The notes below the pieces were generated by a model that worked only from the letters and a program-made list of their open reading frames with translations, did no database searches and was not told where the DNA came from. The position numbers and the translations under genes were made by a program. From Zanthoxylum bungeanum (taxonomy: Eukaryota; Streptophyta; Magnoliopsida; Sapindales; Rutaceae): DNA of 64,000 bases. This document shows, piece by piece, positions 11,775 to 23,300 of the stretch (its first letter is position 1; the number at the start of each line of letters is the position of its first letter). The stretch lies in NCBI GenBank assembly GCA_019454045.1, contig SKCR01025323.1:1-64000 (forward strand), written 5' to 3'.

Positions 11775-12000
11775 ATCATGAGCCGGAGGGGCATAACCCG
11801 ACCCCGAGCTGAGTGAGACACTTGGCTCTGGGGGAATTTTACCTCCCCAGTCCAAAGAAAACGACTCGGTGGGACGTAACCTGACCCCGAGCTGAGTGAG
11901 ACACTTGGATCTGGGAGAATGTTACATCCCCAGTCCAAAGAAACCGACTCGGTGGGACGTAACCCGACCCCGAGCTGATTAACAAGTGGCCTCGGCGGAA
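11775..12000. repeat. Tandem repeat, about 83 bp unit (Tat-A)
   Basis: Units share GACTCGGTGGGACGTAACC, GACCCCGAGCTGAG, CACTTGG.TCTGGG and CCCCAGTCCAAAGA. About two and a half copies occur here, and the same unit returns at 12765-12995. The array lies between integrase and the 3' LTR of the element, the variable region where Tat elements commonly carry tandem repeats. Confidence 0.85.
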
Positions 12001-12419
12001 CGAATCCAGCCCCGAGTACTGGTTAATCCTTGGGACTTATACAGATGGGAAGTGTATCCACCTTTGAAGCCCTATCGAATCTGACTTGGGCGTCCCTTTG
12101 TCAGACCGATGAAAAAATAAAAAACAAAACTTTCGAAGATAAAATCAAAAGGCGGGGGTGACTTAGCACCTATCCCATGAAAACGTTTTTTGCAAGCAAA
12201 AATAACAACATGGATGCCTCAAAACAGCGTCCTGCCCGAGGTCTCCAAAACGCAATTCTGAATCTTTCAATTCAGTGTCCCGGCGAACCAGGATTCGGAT
12301 CAGAAGAGCGTTTGAATGGTAAGGGCACATCCTCTACACGTTGGTTCACTGGGGAGCCTGTGTATTGTATGAGGGCTCCTCCTTACCACGCTGGAGCAGG
12401 CACACGCCACAGGGGCATA
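12001..12419. other. Tat-A non-coding spacer
   Basis: A non-repetitive stretch between two repeat arrays of Tat-A. Its open frames are short and overlap on both strands. No domain or structure was recognised. Confidence 0.4.
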
Positions 12420-12764
12420 ACGCATCCCCGTGCTGTGTCTCTCACAGATCCGGATGATGAATGGATCAAAGAGTGTCCGGGATACTAATGGTATATTCCT
12501 CCTTAGGTCCGGTATCACTGGAGCTAGCAATCGTCACGGGGGTGTCATCATCCCCCGTGCTATGTTTTCCCACGGATCCATTACATCGGGTAGGTGGGGG
12601 ATCAAAAGAGTGTTCGACACATTAAGGGCATGTTCCTCCTTATGTTCGGTGACACTGGAGTAAGCAATCGTCACGTTGTATTATCCCTCCCTGTGCTATG
12701 CTTCTCACGGATCCTATGTATCGAGTTTGCCCCTGAGGACCCGAGACAAGAGAGATACTTGGTT
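12420..12764. repeat. Degenerate tandem repeat, about 150 bp unit (Tat-A)
   Basis: Two to three diverged units share CCCCCGTGCTATG, CTCACGGATCC, GATCAAA.GAGTGT, ATTCCTCCTTA and CACTGGAG.AAGCAATCGTCACG. A further partial copy follows Tat-B near 23560-23620 (ATTAAGGGTACATTCCTCCT), which shows that Tat-B landed inside this repeat region. Confidence 0.7.
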
Positions 12765-13000
12765 CTGGGGGAATGTTCCGTCCCCAGTCCAATGAGTATT
12801 GACTCGGTGGGACGTAACCCGACCCCGAGCTGAGAAAGGCACTTGGACCTGGGGGAATGTTACGTCCCCAGTCCGAAGGGCTGACTCGGTGGGACGTACC
12901 CCGACCCCGAGCTGAGAAAGACTTTGGACCTGGGGGAATGTTACGTCCCCAGTCCAAAGAGGTAGACTCGGTGGGACGTAACCCGACCCCGAGCCGATTA
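12765..13000. repeat. Tandem repeat, about 83 bp unit, second block (Tat-A)
   Basis: Three further copies of the unit at 11775-12000, each with GACTCGGTGGGACGTA, CCCCGAGCTGAGAAAG and TGGGGGAATGTTACGTCC. Copies here are more alike than those in the first block, suggesting recent local duplication. Confidence 0.85.
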
Positions 13001-13241
13001 ACCAAGTGGCCTCAGCGGAACGAAATCCAGCCCCGGGCCGAATAAACAAACGGCCTCGGCGGAACGGAATCCAGCCCCGAGCCGAATAAACAAACGGCCT
13101 CGGCGGAACAGAATCCAGCCCCGAGCCGAATAATGAAGAGGCCTCGGCGGAACGTAATCCAGCCCCGAGCTGAATAATGAAGAGGCCTCGGCGGAACGTA
13201 ATCCAGCCCCGAGCCGAATAATGAAGAGGCCTCGGCGGAAC
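13001..13241. repeat. Tandem repeat, 44 bp unit, split by Tat-B
   Basis: About five copies of a 44 bp unit built from GCCGAATAA.GAAGAGGCC, TCGGCGGAACG and TAATCCAGCCCCGA. The last copy is cut at GGCGGAAC by Tat-B and resumes at 23540 with GGAACGTAATCC, which gives the TSD GGAAC. Confidence 0.88.
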
Positions 13242-13899
13242 TGTGGGAACACAGCTAATCTGGGCGACGCATGCTGTCCCAGGCTCGGGGCCTAGTCGGG
13301 AGTACGGAGTAGCCACGGGGGACTAAACCGGAGAATAATGGAGTCGCCACCCGGTGTGAACCGGGAAAATGAGATTTAAGGCCGCACTCACCCCTCGCAA
13401 GGGAAGACCTCAAACCATTGGGTTCGGAATGGTCCCTTACTCATGTCACTTGTAATGAAAGGATTTATATAATAATTTAAACAAGCTGAAGTAACACTTA
13501 TTTCTAAGGGTATCATGCTCCTAAGTTCACATTTATAAAATGAAATATGCGCCTAAATAGACATGTATTTCACATATAAGATTGCATGCTTAGAAGTACA
13601 TTAAATCAACAAACAGACAATTTCATTGGCATGTTGTATTCATGGAAACGCAAGCGCATACTAACCACACAAGCACACATAAAAGCGAATCAAATGATGG
13701 CGAACATGTGATTTCATAGACATACCATAAACAAATAGCCATTATATTTCCATGCACAAACAAAAGGGTCGACTAAGTACATAATGCAAAAAGATGCTTA
13801 GGGATGCAATTAGGCATTAAAGTGAGCATGCTATGACATGGTGCAAAAGAAGATAGATATAGGCATAGACGCACATATGATGAAAATGACTCAATTCAG

Positions 13900-14050
13900 T
13901 GTGTTCGCGTTCGTGTAGCGTTCGTAAACGCGTTCGAACGGTAAACAGAAGGTTCGCGTCCGTATAGCGTTTGATAATGCGTTCGAACGGGACCAAACAG
14001 AAAACATGCGTTCGTGCGGCGTTTCGGAACGCGTTCGAACGGGTTATAGC
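13900..14050. repeat. Palindrome-rich repeats in Tat-B LTR
   Basis: Three units each hold a pair of inverted motifs, GCGTTCG..AACGCG followed by the palindrome CGTTCGAACG, separated by linkers such as GTAAACAGAAGG. The same block recurs at 20970-21120 in the other LTR and, expanded, in the Tat-C LTRs. Confidence 0.8.
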
Positions 14051-14125
14051 AATGACCTCCAAAATGCAGTAAACAACATGAACATATGAATATATGATTT
14101 CTCGTACATAACAACAGATAAAGGG

Positions 14126-14715
14126 GCGCGGCAAATCATTGTAGCAAAAGGTAGCTTTCAAGCATTTTCACCCCTCAAAGTGGAGGACCCTTGATCTCAC
14201 TTGATAAGCCCATGCGCAATGCAATATGATGCATGAATTTTCAAAAAATACGTTATGAAGCGAATAACTAAATAAAAGAGGCGCGGCGAAGTACTGCCGT
14301 AAAGGTGGCCTTTTAGGCTCTTTGTCTCTCAAAGAGAGGACCTTTAGACCAACATACTAAGCCCATGCGCAATGTGATATGATGCATGGTCATGTAAGAA
14401 TACGTCATACTAAACAACAAGATAATGGGGGGCGCGGCGAAGTACTGCCGTAAAGGTGGCCTTTTGGGGCTCTTTGTCTCTCAAAGAGAGGACCTTTAGA
14501 CCAACATACTAAGCTCATGCGCGTCACATCACAATACATGAAATAAAGACAATAAAAGTGTAGGACTTCGTATGCCCGATTGAACGTACATTCAACCCAA
14601 ACACACTTCGTCCGGCGCGGCGAAGTAGTGTCACAAAGGTGGCCTTTTAGGCTCTTCGTCTCTCAAGGAGGGGACCTTTGGACTAACTCACTAAGCCCAT
14701 GCGCTCGATCGCATC
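14126..14715. repeat. Four long tandem units in Tat-B LTR
   Basis: Units start near 14126, 14281, 14431 and 14614. Each has GGCGCGGC, a GTAAAGGTGGCCTTTT-like stretch, a local inverted repeat (TCTCTCAAAGAGAGGA) and AAGCCCATGCGC. The other LTR repeats this at 21195-21780. Confidence 0.85.
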
Positions 14716-16421
14716 ATAACATAAATAAATAACATGCGGAAATTAAAAGACGGAATAATAAAGTGAGAATAATCAAAATAACATAAAGCGAAATATACGC
14801 CATTTACTCAAGTGGTACGTGGAATTGTAGCCCAAGTACAGACCGCACTACCGTCCATTCGGAATCGGCTACGGAATTTACGTCTGGGTTTCCATCCTAT
14901 ATACCACGAGAGACGACGTATTTTCCGTTTTAACCAATGGCCACAACACACATCACATGCAAACAATATTCAATAAATAATTTAAAACACAATTAAAAGG
15001 ATCAATAAAAATCGAATAAATAATAAAAAGAAAACAAGTGTGAAAGGTACCCTCAGGTCTAACCTTTTAAGTCGTCTTCCGGACTCGCGTTTACAACCGT
15101 CGGAAGGGCTATCACTCCGCAACTTTTCTGGTTCACTGGTTTGCGTTTTACCTCGCTGTTTTGCTCGCTGTTTTCACTCCGTTTTGCTGCTATTTCGCTG
15201 CCGCTTCGCTGCTCACTGTTTCAGGCACATTTAGGGACTGTTCTGTGCGGTTTTGGGACTGTTTTGGGGGTATTTTCGGGGACTGACTTACTCACTGTTT
15301 GGCTTACTGTTGAGGGGCTGTTTGGCTTACTGTTTGCGATATTCGGGGGCTGTGTGGAGCGGTTATTTGCGTGAATTGAAGCAGTTTGTGGAGGGTTCTT
15401 GTGCGTGAGTTGAAGCAGTTTGTGGAGGGCTGAATGGGCGTGAGTGGAGGGCTGAATAGAAGGTGATTTAGCGTGAGTGGAGGGCTGAAATTCAGGGGCT
15501 TTCGTTGTGGCTTGGCCGTTTGTGGCTTTTTGTTAGTTTATTTGTTGATGGCGTGGACTGTTTTGAGAAGGGTTGTGTGGGCCTGTCACGTTGGCTTTGT
15601 AGGTGGTTAACGTGTCTTTTGTGATTTGTTGTGGTTGGTCTTTTGTTTCCACTGGAGAGTGAGGACGTGAAGATGGAGGGTTTGTGGCTTGACTTGAGTT
15701 GTTATTAGGGTTTTTGGTCTGTTTTGTTGGTCACTGCCGTGAGGTGAGAGTGTTCCCCTTAGGGTTGATTTAGGTTGTGTTTATATAGTGAGAGGGTGTA
15801 GGGTTTGCATGGCTTAATTTAGGAAATAAAATCAAGTATATTAGGTTTATTATTTTAGGTAATGGAATTGTGTATTTTAGGTGATAATATCTTTAATTTA
15901 GGTGATTGATTTGTTTAATTAGGTGAGTGATTTATTAAATTAGGAATTAAATTATTTTGATTGATTTTAATTTGGAAGTGAATTATTTAATCTTGATATT
16001 TGATTTAGTTTTAATTGCAATTAATTTAATTTATTAATTTAATTGGTTTGTAATTTAGATTTAACATTTAATTTGATTATTTAATTTCAATTTAGTTTAT
16101 ATTTGTGAGTTAATTAATTTTAATTTGTGAATTTAATTTAAAATTTGTGACATATATTTTAAATGTTTTAATTATTTTGATTTGTGACATATATTAATTA
16201 TTTCTTTGGATGTGATTTAATGGGCTTGGGCTAAGGTTAAGTTTTAAAACGGAGATCCAACAGCGAACCCGAAGCTAAACATGTGAACTAAATCCGACAA
16301 AACCGTCAATTCTTGACTCTTCCCTTCCGACGTCCGTTTCCCGCGATTTCCGTGACTTAAAGATAGTGCCTCCAAATGAGGCTCATCATCGGGTTTCACA
16401 TGCAAAAATGCAATGCCTACA

Positions 16422-16435
16422 GTCGCCCCCACTTT
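16422..16435 (-). promoter_or_regulatory. Tat-B polypurine tract
   Basis: Minus-strand AAAGTGGGGGCGAC directly adjoins the 3' LTR, the position where plus-strand DNA synthesis is primed. Tat-C has the same tract at 43068-43081. Confidence 0.7.
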
Positions 16436-16559
16436 GATGGGACTTGTGCAGTGTGTGACAGTGACAATCCTATCAAAGTCTATGCAATGCATTTTCACTT
16501 ACCTGGCTAGCCAACTGCCACTTGACTTTCCACGTGTTTGAGTTGATTTGGGTGGTGAG

Positions 16560-17340
16560 GTGCTGCGACCCCTGGTTCATTCCCGAACCGTGTTGTGATG
16601 TGGTCCATTCTCGAACCGTTACTGTAAGGTGGTTCATTCTCGAACCGTTACTGTGAGTTGGTCCATTCCCGAACCGTTACTGTGAGTTGGTCCATTCCCG
16701 AACCGTTACTGTGAGTTGTTCATTCCCGAACTGTTACCTTGAGATGTCCATTCCTGAACTGTTACTGTAAGGTGGTCCATTCCCGAACCGTTACTGTGAG
16801 GTGGTTCATTCCCGAACCGTGCTTCCATTCTTGGAGTGCCATTCCCGGCTTGTTCATTCTTGAACTGTCCATTCCCGAACTATATCTCCATTCTCGGAGT
16901 GTCATTTCCGACTTGTTCATTCTTGAACTCTGCTCCATTCTTGGATTGCCATTCTCGGCTTGTTCATTCTTGAACTGTCCATTCCCGGACTATATCTCCA
17001 TTCTCGGAGTGTCATTTCCGACTTGTTCATTCTTGAACTGCCCATTCCCGGACTATATCTCCATTCTCGGAGTGTCATTTCCGACTTGTTCATTCTTGAA
17101 CTGCCCATTCCCAGACTATATCTCCATTCTCGGAGTGCCATTCTCGGCAGGACTGATCTGATGTAATATGGGCCTCGCCCCAGAATGCCATACCCGGCAA
17201 TGCTGATACTGATGTAATGCGGGCCTCGGCCCCAACTGCTACTGACATGGGCCTCGCCCCCAGATTGATGCTGATGTGGGCCTCGGCACTGGATTCATTC
17301 CAAAATTCTGTTGATGTGGGCCTTGACCCTAGGACTTATC
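16560..17340. repeat. Tandem repeats in Tat-B 3' region (29 bp and 63 bp units)
   Basis: From 16575 to about 16820 a roughly 29 bp unit (CCATTCCCGAACCGTTACTG with a short linker) repeats about eight times. From 16838 to 17150 a 63 bp unit (ATATCTCCATTCTCGGAGTG, ATTTCCGACTTG, TTCATTCTTGAACTG) repeats three to four times. To 17340 there are GGGCCTCG.CCC words. The array lies between the integrase remnant and the 3' LTR. The open frames across it are repeat translations, not proteins. Confidence 0.85.
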
Positions 17341-17589
17341 CCCAAAACTGATACTGATTCGGGCCTCGACCCTCTGCGATTCATTCTCGAAAACTGCTGA
17401 TATTGTACTGTTACTGCTTCTGGTTGGCTTGTATTGACGCTTTTCTCTTTTTCTCCTTTGAAACCTGTTATTACAAAACAGAACAAACACAAAAAGGATG
17501 CGAATATGTTACGTGTATGCATGCATGTTCCTATCCCGTCGGGTTAGGTCTTCCATCAATCCTCTTGGTGACTGCTTAGTCTTCTTTTC

Positions 17590-17700
17590 CTCAGGCAAAC
17601 CACTGCTTCAGTTTGTCTATGTTGATCGGCTCGGTGAACTAATTCCCTCCAAGTCTGATAGTTTCACTGCCTCTATTTCCCAATTTCTGAATGTCTATCT
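17590..17700 (-). pseudogene. Integrase C-terminal remnant of Tat-B
   Basis: This stretch aligns with the very end of the Tat-C integrase (43955-44060), including GTTGATCGGCTCGGTGAACT and TCCAAGTCTGATAG. Upstream pol is absent: the alignment breaks near 17695 and resumes in gag-side sequence. It marks one edge of the internal deletion in Tat-B. Confidence 0.75.
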
Positions 17701-17822
17701 TATCTTTTCTGTTTGCTTATTGCGAAGGTTCCCGTGTTCATCACTGGATTCCATAGTACCAAGGTTGAATACTTTTCTCAAATATACTCATATTGCAGAA
17801 GAGTTTTAGCGAAATGAACGTC

Positions 17823-19156
17823 TTTATTATTGTTGAGGAAAAGAGTTCGAACAAGTAACAAAATCAATGTCATTAAAAACTGGATCAAATAGACTAGGAG
17901 GAACATCTCCATCATCCGCAGCACTGCCTTCTTCCTCGGCCCATGGTTCTTCACTGTCATCCATGTAAGAAGCTTGATGGTTGATGGCTTCTTTTCATGG
18001 GTTGGGTATTTTATGGGAATCTATGAGATCTTGAATTTCATGCCTGAGGCGGGTGCAGTTGTCGGTGTCATGGCCATGTAGCTGGTGGAAGTGACAATAA
18101 AGGTCCACATTTATGTGTGGTGGTGGGGGGTGCGGAAGTGGCTTGCCTTCTAAGGTTTCAAGATTCCTTGTCCTTGTAACTTTTCAAATACCTTCGACAA
18201 AGGTCTACCCAGGTTGGAGAATTGTCGGTTCCTGATGGCAGCAACCTCGACAGTAGCGGGCTTAGTCTCAGAATACCCCCCAAAAGTCCGCCTATTCTGG
18301 CCATAGGACTTTCTGTTTTCAGCCTCCTCTTCCTCAATATCCATGACAGTTTCCCTCAACTGCCGAAAATCAGAAATCATCGAAGTCATCCTCCTCAGCT
18401 TACTATAAATAGAGGGCTTGGTGCCCTTGATGATCATTTTGATTTGGTCCTTCTCAGAGGGCCGAGTCTGCATTTTCAGAAGCTGGCTTCTCCAGCGGTC
18501 TACATACTCCTTGAAGCTTTCTTCTGGCTTCTGCTTAGTGTTCTCCAAATCACGGAGTGACAAGTCGATCTCCAAGTCAGTGACATACTGTTCAGGAAGG
18601 CATCAGCTAACTCCCTCCAATCTTCTTTCACCTTCTTCTCCAAACTGTGGTACCATACCACGGGAGCCCCTTCAAGCGACATTCCAAACATTTTTTGCAC
18701 CTGGCGCTGGACAAGCCAACTGAACTCATGACCGATACAAACTGTCGGAGATTCACCCTCGGATCCCCATTCCCGTTGAACTTAGCCATATCTGGCATCT
18801 TGAACTGTGCTGGCACTGTTCCTCAAAAGTCAATGTGTCATAATCCAGCAGATCCTCATTTTACCCCTCATCTTGCGGGTAACTGACTCAACCTGATCCC
18901 GAAGTTTCTGCAACTCTGTCTGAGACCCAGATACTCTGCCTGCTGCATACTCTGCCATATCATCATCAAAAGCAGGGAGATCATCCCCCAATCTGTTTGA
19001 GATTCCTCTTGCCTCACATCCCCAGAATTAACCCCGGCACGAGACCCAGCTATACCAGCCATAGCAGTAGTCAAAGCCTGCAACTGTTCAGTGATTTTGG
19101 CGAGACTGTTTCTCTAACTGATCCATACGGGACACCTCATTATCGGATTCACTCAT
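17823..19156 (-). pseudogene. Tat-B gag-like gene
   Basis: On minus it starts MSESDNEVSRMDQLE (ATG at 19156) and has the retrotransposon gag core, with WYHSLEKKVKEDW, FKEYVDRWRSQLL and SIYSKLRRM. A zinc-knuckle-like motif CHFHQLHGHDTDNC lies near 18065-18110. An acidic tail (MDDSEEPWAEEEG...) ends at 17823. It is closely similar to Tat-C gag, but several one-base frame changes interrupt it. A protease should follow but does not. It would supply capsid protein only if the frame breaks are sequencing errors or are bypassed. Confidence 0.75.
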
Positions 19157-19309
19157 ACTTGTTCTTTTAGTGAGTCTGGTTCTTCTCTAACCCAAACGGT
19201 ATCTATGGTGTCTTTTAAGACACAGAGGATGTTAACAGGGTATAGTATGCATGATATGCATAAGAAATATATAACATTAAATCAAATAAAATTATCAAAC
19301 AAATCGGCC

Positions 19310-19800
19310 TATCATCATTTTAGAAACTTTTGGGACGACTGTCATAAGGGTGAACCCGTCCCAGTTTAAATGGCACCAACGAGTTCACGTCTTACGGCAA
19401 AGAGCCCAACTAAATCCAAATGATAATATTCCGAAGACAAGCACAAGGTGGCCCATCAATCACTTAGAAGCTTTTGGCCCGATAGTCATGAAATACGTTC
19501 TTGTCCCAGTTTAAATGGCCCAACAAGCCCATATCCCATGACAAATGGTCCAAATGGATCCAAACGGTGATGTTCCCAAACATAAGCATAGAAGGGAGAT
19601 AATGCAAACATAACATAATAATTTTTTTACATAATGGCCCATCAACATTTCAGAAGCCTCGGGCCTAATAGTCATACAGTACGAACTTGCCCCGGTTTAA
19701 ATGGCCCGGCAAGCCCGCATTTCTGACAATAGTCCAACTGCATCCAAATGAGGATGGTCCACAAGCACATACTCAAGGAAATAATTGTTACTTTAGCCAA
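19310..19800. repeat. Leader tandem repeats of Tat-B, about 150 bp unit
   Basis: Three diverged units lie between the gag start and the primer site. Each carries GGCC(C)ATCA, TTTCAGAAGC or similar, CCCAGTTTAAATGGC and ATCCAAATG. Tat-C has the matching block at 50098-50560. Because it sits in the 5' leader of the RNA, a role in packaging or dimerisation is possible but unproven. Confidence 0.75.
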
Positions 19801-19815
19801 CCCGGTCTATAGGTG

Positions 19816-19960
19816 GGTTAGTAAGAGTATAGACAAAGGCTCTCACCGGCGAAGGATGGCCCACAACTAGGTCTCCCCACTCAAGGGTTCGAGCAACCAA
19901 GTGAGCGCACCCTTTTTTATACACTAAGGTACGTGCCAATGAGCTATGGTGTGTGACGGA
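19816..19960 (-). mobile_element. SINE-like segment in the Tat-B leader
   Basis: On minus this has a perfect A box (TAGCTCATTGG, 19936-19946) and about 40 bp further a B-box-like GGTTGCTCGAACCC (19885-19898), in a unit of about 150 bp. The same segment is at 50590-50745 in Tat-C, so it was captured before the two elements separated. No A-tail or TSD remains. It could instead be chance Pol III-like motifs. Confidence 0.45.
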
Positions 19961-20293
19961 CTGTCAAATGGACTTCCCGTTGTAGATTCCCCAGAGGGAA
20001 GGTGGAGCGAGGCTCACTTAAATACCCAAGCCTCTTAGGCTCTTATCGCTTGGTGTCAGGAATAAACAACGAGTCCTCCAAATTAGTCCATCACAAAAGG
20101 CTACGAGTAGATGGCTATCTAGGTGCCTTCACAGCTTTTCCTTCTAGAAAGGTAGTGAGTGAGAAGGAAGACACCAAACCATTACCTAGCCTCAAAGTGC
20201 CTTTGATTAAACCCTCATTTTATCCACTATAGACACGGTCAATTAAAACATAAATCCAAACATTACAAGACAATATTCGGGGCCGATTCTCTA
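19961..20293. other. Tat-B leader next to the primer site
   Basis: Non-coding leader, closely matched by 50746-51080 in Tat-C. A 76-codon open frame at 20002-20232 is not preserved in Tat-C, where it is truncated to 61 codons and diverges at its end. It is not called as a gene. Confidence 0.5.
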
Positions 20294-20311
20294 TCCCCAG
20301 TGGAGTCGCCA
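20294..20311 (-). promoter_or_regulatory. Tat-B primer binding site
   Basis: Minus-strand TGGCGACTCCACTGGGGA lies three bases inside the 5' LTR edge. Its position, TGG start and identity to the site in Tat-C (51081-51098) identify it as the tRNA primer site. The tRNA species was not assigned. Confidence 0.75.
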
Positions 20312-20314
20312 GAC

Positions 20315-23300
20315 TGTGGGAACACAGCTAATCTGGGCGACGCATGCTGTCCCAGGCTCGGGGCCTAGTCGGGAGTACGGAGTAGCCACGGGGGACTAAA
20401 CCGGAGAATAATGGAGTCGCCACCCGGTGTGAACCGGGAAAATGAGATTTAAGGCCGCACTCACCCCTCGCAAGGGAAGACCTCAAACCATTGGGTTCGG
20501 AATGGTCCCTTACTCATGTCACTTGTAATGAAAGGATTTATATAATAATTTAAACAAGCTGAAGTAACACTTATTTCTAAGGGTATCATGCTCCTAAATT
20601 CACATTTATAAAATGAAATATGCGCCTAAATAGACATGTATTTCACATATAAGATTGCATGCTTAGAAGTACATTAAATCAACAAACAGACAATTTCATT
20701 GGCATGTTGTATTCATGGAAACGCAAGCGCATACTAACCAACAAGCACACATAAAAGCGAATCAAATGATGGCGAACATGTGATTTCATAGACATACCAT
20801 AAACAAATAGCCATTATATTTCCATGCACAAACAAAAGGGTCGACTAAGTACATAATGCAAAAAGATGCTTAGGGATGCAATTAGGCATTAAAGTGAGCA
20901 TGCTATGACATGGTGCAAAAGAAGATAGATATAGGCATAGACGCACATATGATGAAAATGACTCAATTCAGTGTGTTCGCGTTCGTGTAGCGTTCGTAAA
21001 GCGTTCGAACGGTAAACAGAAGGTTCGCGTCCGTATAGCGTTTGATAATGCGTTCGAACGGGACCAGACAGAAAACATGCGTTCGTGCGGCGTTTCGGAA
21101 CGCGTTCGAACGGGTTATAGCAATGACCTCCAAAATGCAGTAAACAACATGAACATATGAATATATGATTTCTCGTACATAACAACAGATAAAGGGGCGC
21201 GGCAAATCATTGTAGCAAAAGGTAGCTTTCAAGCATTTTCACCCCTCAAGTGGAGGACCCTTGATCTCACTTGATAAGCCCATGCGCAATGCAATATGAT
21301 GCATGAATTTTCAAAAAATACGTTATGAAGCGAATAACTAAATAAAAGAGGCGCGGCGAAGAAGTACTGCCGTAAAGGTGGCCTTTTAGGCTCTTTGTCT
21401 CTCAAAGAGAGGACCTTTAGACCAACATACTAAGCCCATGCGCAATGTGATATGATGCATGGTCATGTAAGAATACGTCATACTAAACAACAAGATAATG
21501 GGGGGCGCGGCGAAGAAGTACTGCCGTAAAGGTGGCCTTTTGGGGCTCTTTGTCTCTCAAAGAGAGGACCTTTAGACCAACATACTAAGCTCATGCGCGT
21601 CACATCACAATACATGAAATAAAGACAATAAAAGTGTAGACTTCGTATGCCCGATTGAACGTACATTCAACCCAAACACACTTCGTCCGGCGCGGCGAAG
21701 TAGTGTCACAAAGGTGGCCTTTTAGGCTCTTCGTCTCTCAAGGAGGGGACCTTTGGACTAACTCACTAAGCCCATGCGCTCGATCGCATCATAACATAAA
21801 TAAATACATGCGGAAATTAAAAGACGGAATAATAAAGTGAGAATAATCAAAATAACATAAAGCGAAATATACGCCATTACTCAAGTGGTACGTGGAATTG
21901 TAGCCCAAGTACAGACCGCACTACCGTCCATTCGGAATCGGCTACGGAATTTACGTCTGGGTTTCCATCCTATATACCACGAGAGACGACGTATTTTCCG
22001 TTTTAACCAATGGCCACAACACACATCACATGCAAACAATATTCAATAAATAATTTAAAACACAATTAAAAGGATCAATAAAAAATCGAATAAATAATAA
22101 AAAGAAAACAAGTGTGAAAGGTACCCTCAGGTCTAACCTTTTAAGTCGTCTTCCGGACTCGCGTTTACAACCGTCGGAAGGGCTATCACTCCGCAACTTT
22201 TCTGGTTCACTGGTTTGCGTTTTACCTCGGTTTCGCTGTTTTGCTCGTGTTTTCACTCCGTTTTGCTGCTATTTCGCTGCCGCTTCGCTGCTCACTGTTT
22301 CAGGCACATTTAGGGACTGTTCTGTGCGGTTTTGGGACTGTTTTGGGGTATTTTCGGGGACTGTACTCACTGTTTGGCTTACTGTTACTGTTTGTTATTA
22401 CTGTGGGGGGCTGTTTGGCTTACTGTTTGCGATATTCGGGGGCTGTGTGGAGCGTTATTTGCGTGAATTGAAGCAGTTTGTGGAGGGTTCTTGTGCGTGA
22501 GTTGAAGCAGTTTGTGGGGGGTTTATTTGCGTGAGTGGAAGCAATTTGTGGAGGGCTGAATGGGCGTGAGTGGAGGGCTGAATAGAAGGTGATTTAGCGT
22601 GAGTGGAGGGCTGAAATTCAGGGGCTTTCGTTGTGGCTTGCCGTTTGTGGCTTTTTGTTAGTTTATTTGTTGATGGCGTGGACTGTTTTGAGAAGGGTTG
22701 TGTGGCCTGTCACGTGGCTTTGTAGGTGGTTAACGTGTCTTTTGTGATTTGTTGTGGTTGGTCTTTTGTTTCCACTGGAGAGTGAGGACGTGAAGATGGA
22801 GGGTTTGTGGCTTGACTTGAGTTGTTATTAGGTTTTTGGTCTGTTTTGTTGGTCACTGCCGTGAGGTGAGAGTTCCCTTAGGGTTGATTTAGGTTGTGTT
22901 ATATAGTGAGAGGGTGTAGGGTTTGCATGGCTTAATTTAGGAAATAAAATAAGTATATTAGGTTTATTATTTTAGGTAATGGAATTGTGTATTTTAGGTG
23001 ATAATATCTTAATTTAGTGTGATTGATTTGTTTAATTAGGTGAGTGATTTATTAAATTAGGAATTAAATTATTTTGATTGATTTTAATTTGGAAGTGAAT
23101 TATTTAATCTTGGTATTTGATTTAGTTTTAATTGCAATTAATTTAATTTATTAATTTAATTGGTTTGTAATTTAGATTTAACATTTAATTTGATTATTTA
23201 ATTTCAATTTAGTTTATATTTGTGAGTTAATTAATTTTAATTTGTGAATTTAATTTAAAATTTGTGACATATATTTTAAATGTTTTAATTATTTTGATTT

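Larger units (their letters stand above)
13242..16421 (-). repeat. Tat-B 3' LTR
   Basis: The left LTR of a minus-strand element, ending at 16421 before the polypurine tract. Its only clear TATA box (CTATATAA on minus) is at 15781-15788. Transcription would therefore start about 0.65 kb from the upstream LTR edge and leave roughly 2.5 kb of R/U5. Part of that is tandem repeats: TTCGAACG palindromes at 13900-14045 and four GGCGCGGC-headed units at 14126-14715. No coding capacity. Confidence 0.9.

Noticed and set aside
12714..13316. 200-codon minus-strand open frame with repeated arginine/glycine/serine text
   Set aside because: It is the translation of the 83 and 44 bp tandem repeats of Tat-A and crosses into the Tat-B LTR, so it cannot be one old protein.
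14126..14715. Evenly spaced direct repeats that might suggest a CRISPR array
   Set aside because: Units are long, diverged and inside plant LTRs. Spacers are not unique sequences and there are no cas genes.
16739..17161. 140-codon plus-strand open frame with repeated SILGV/PFPDY text
   Set aside because: Translation of the 63 bp tandem repeat of Tat-B.
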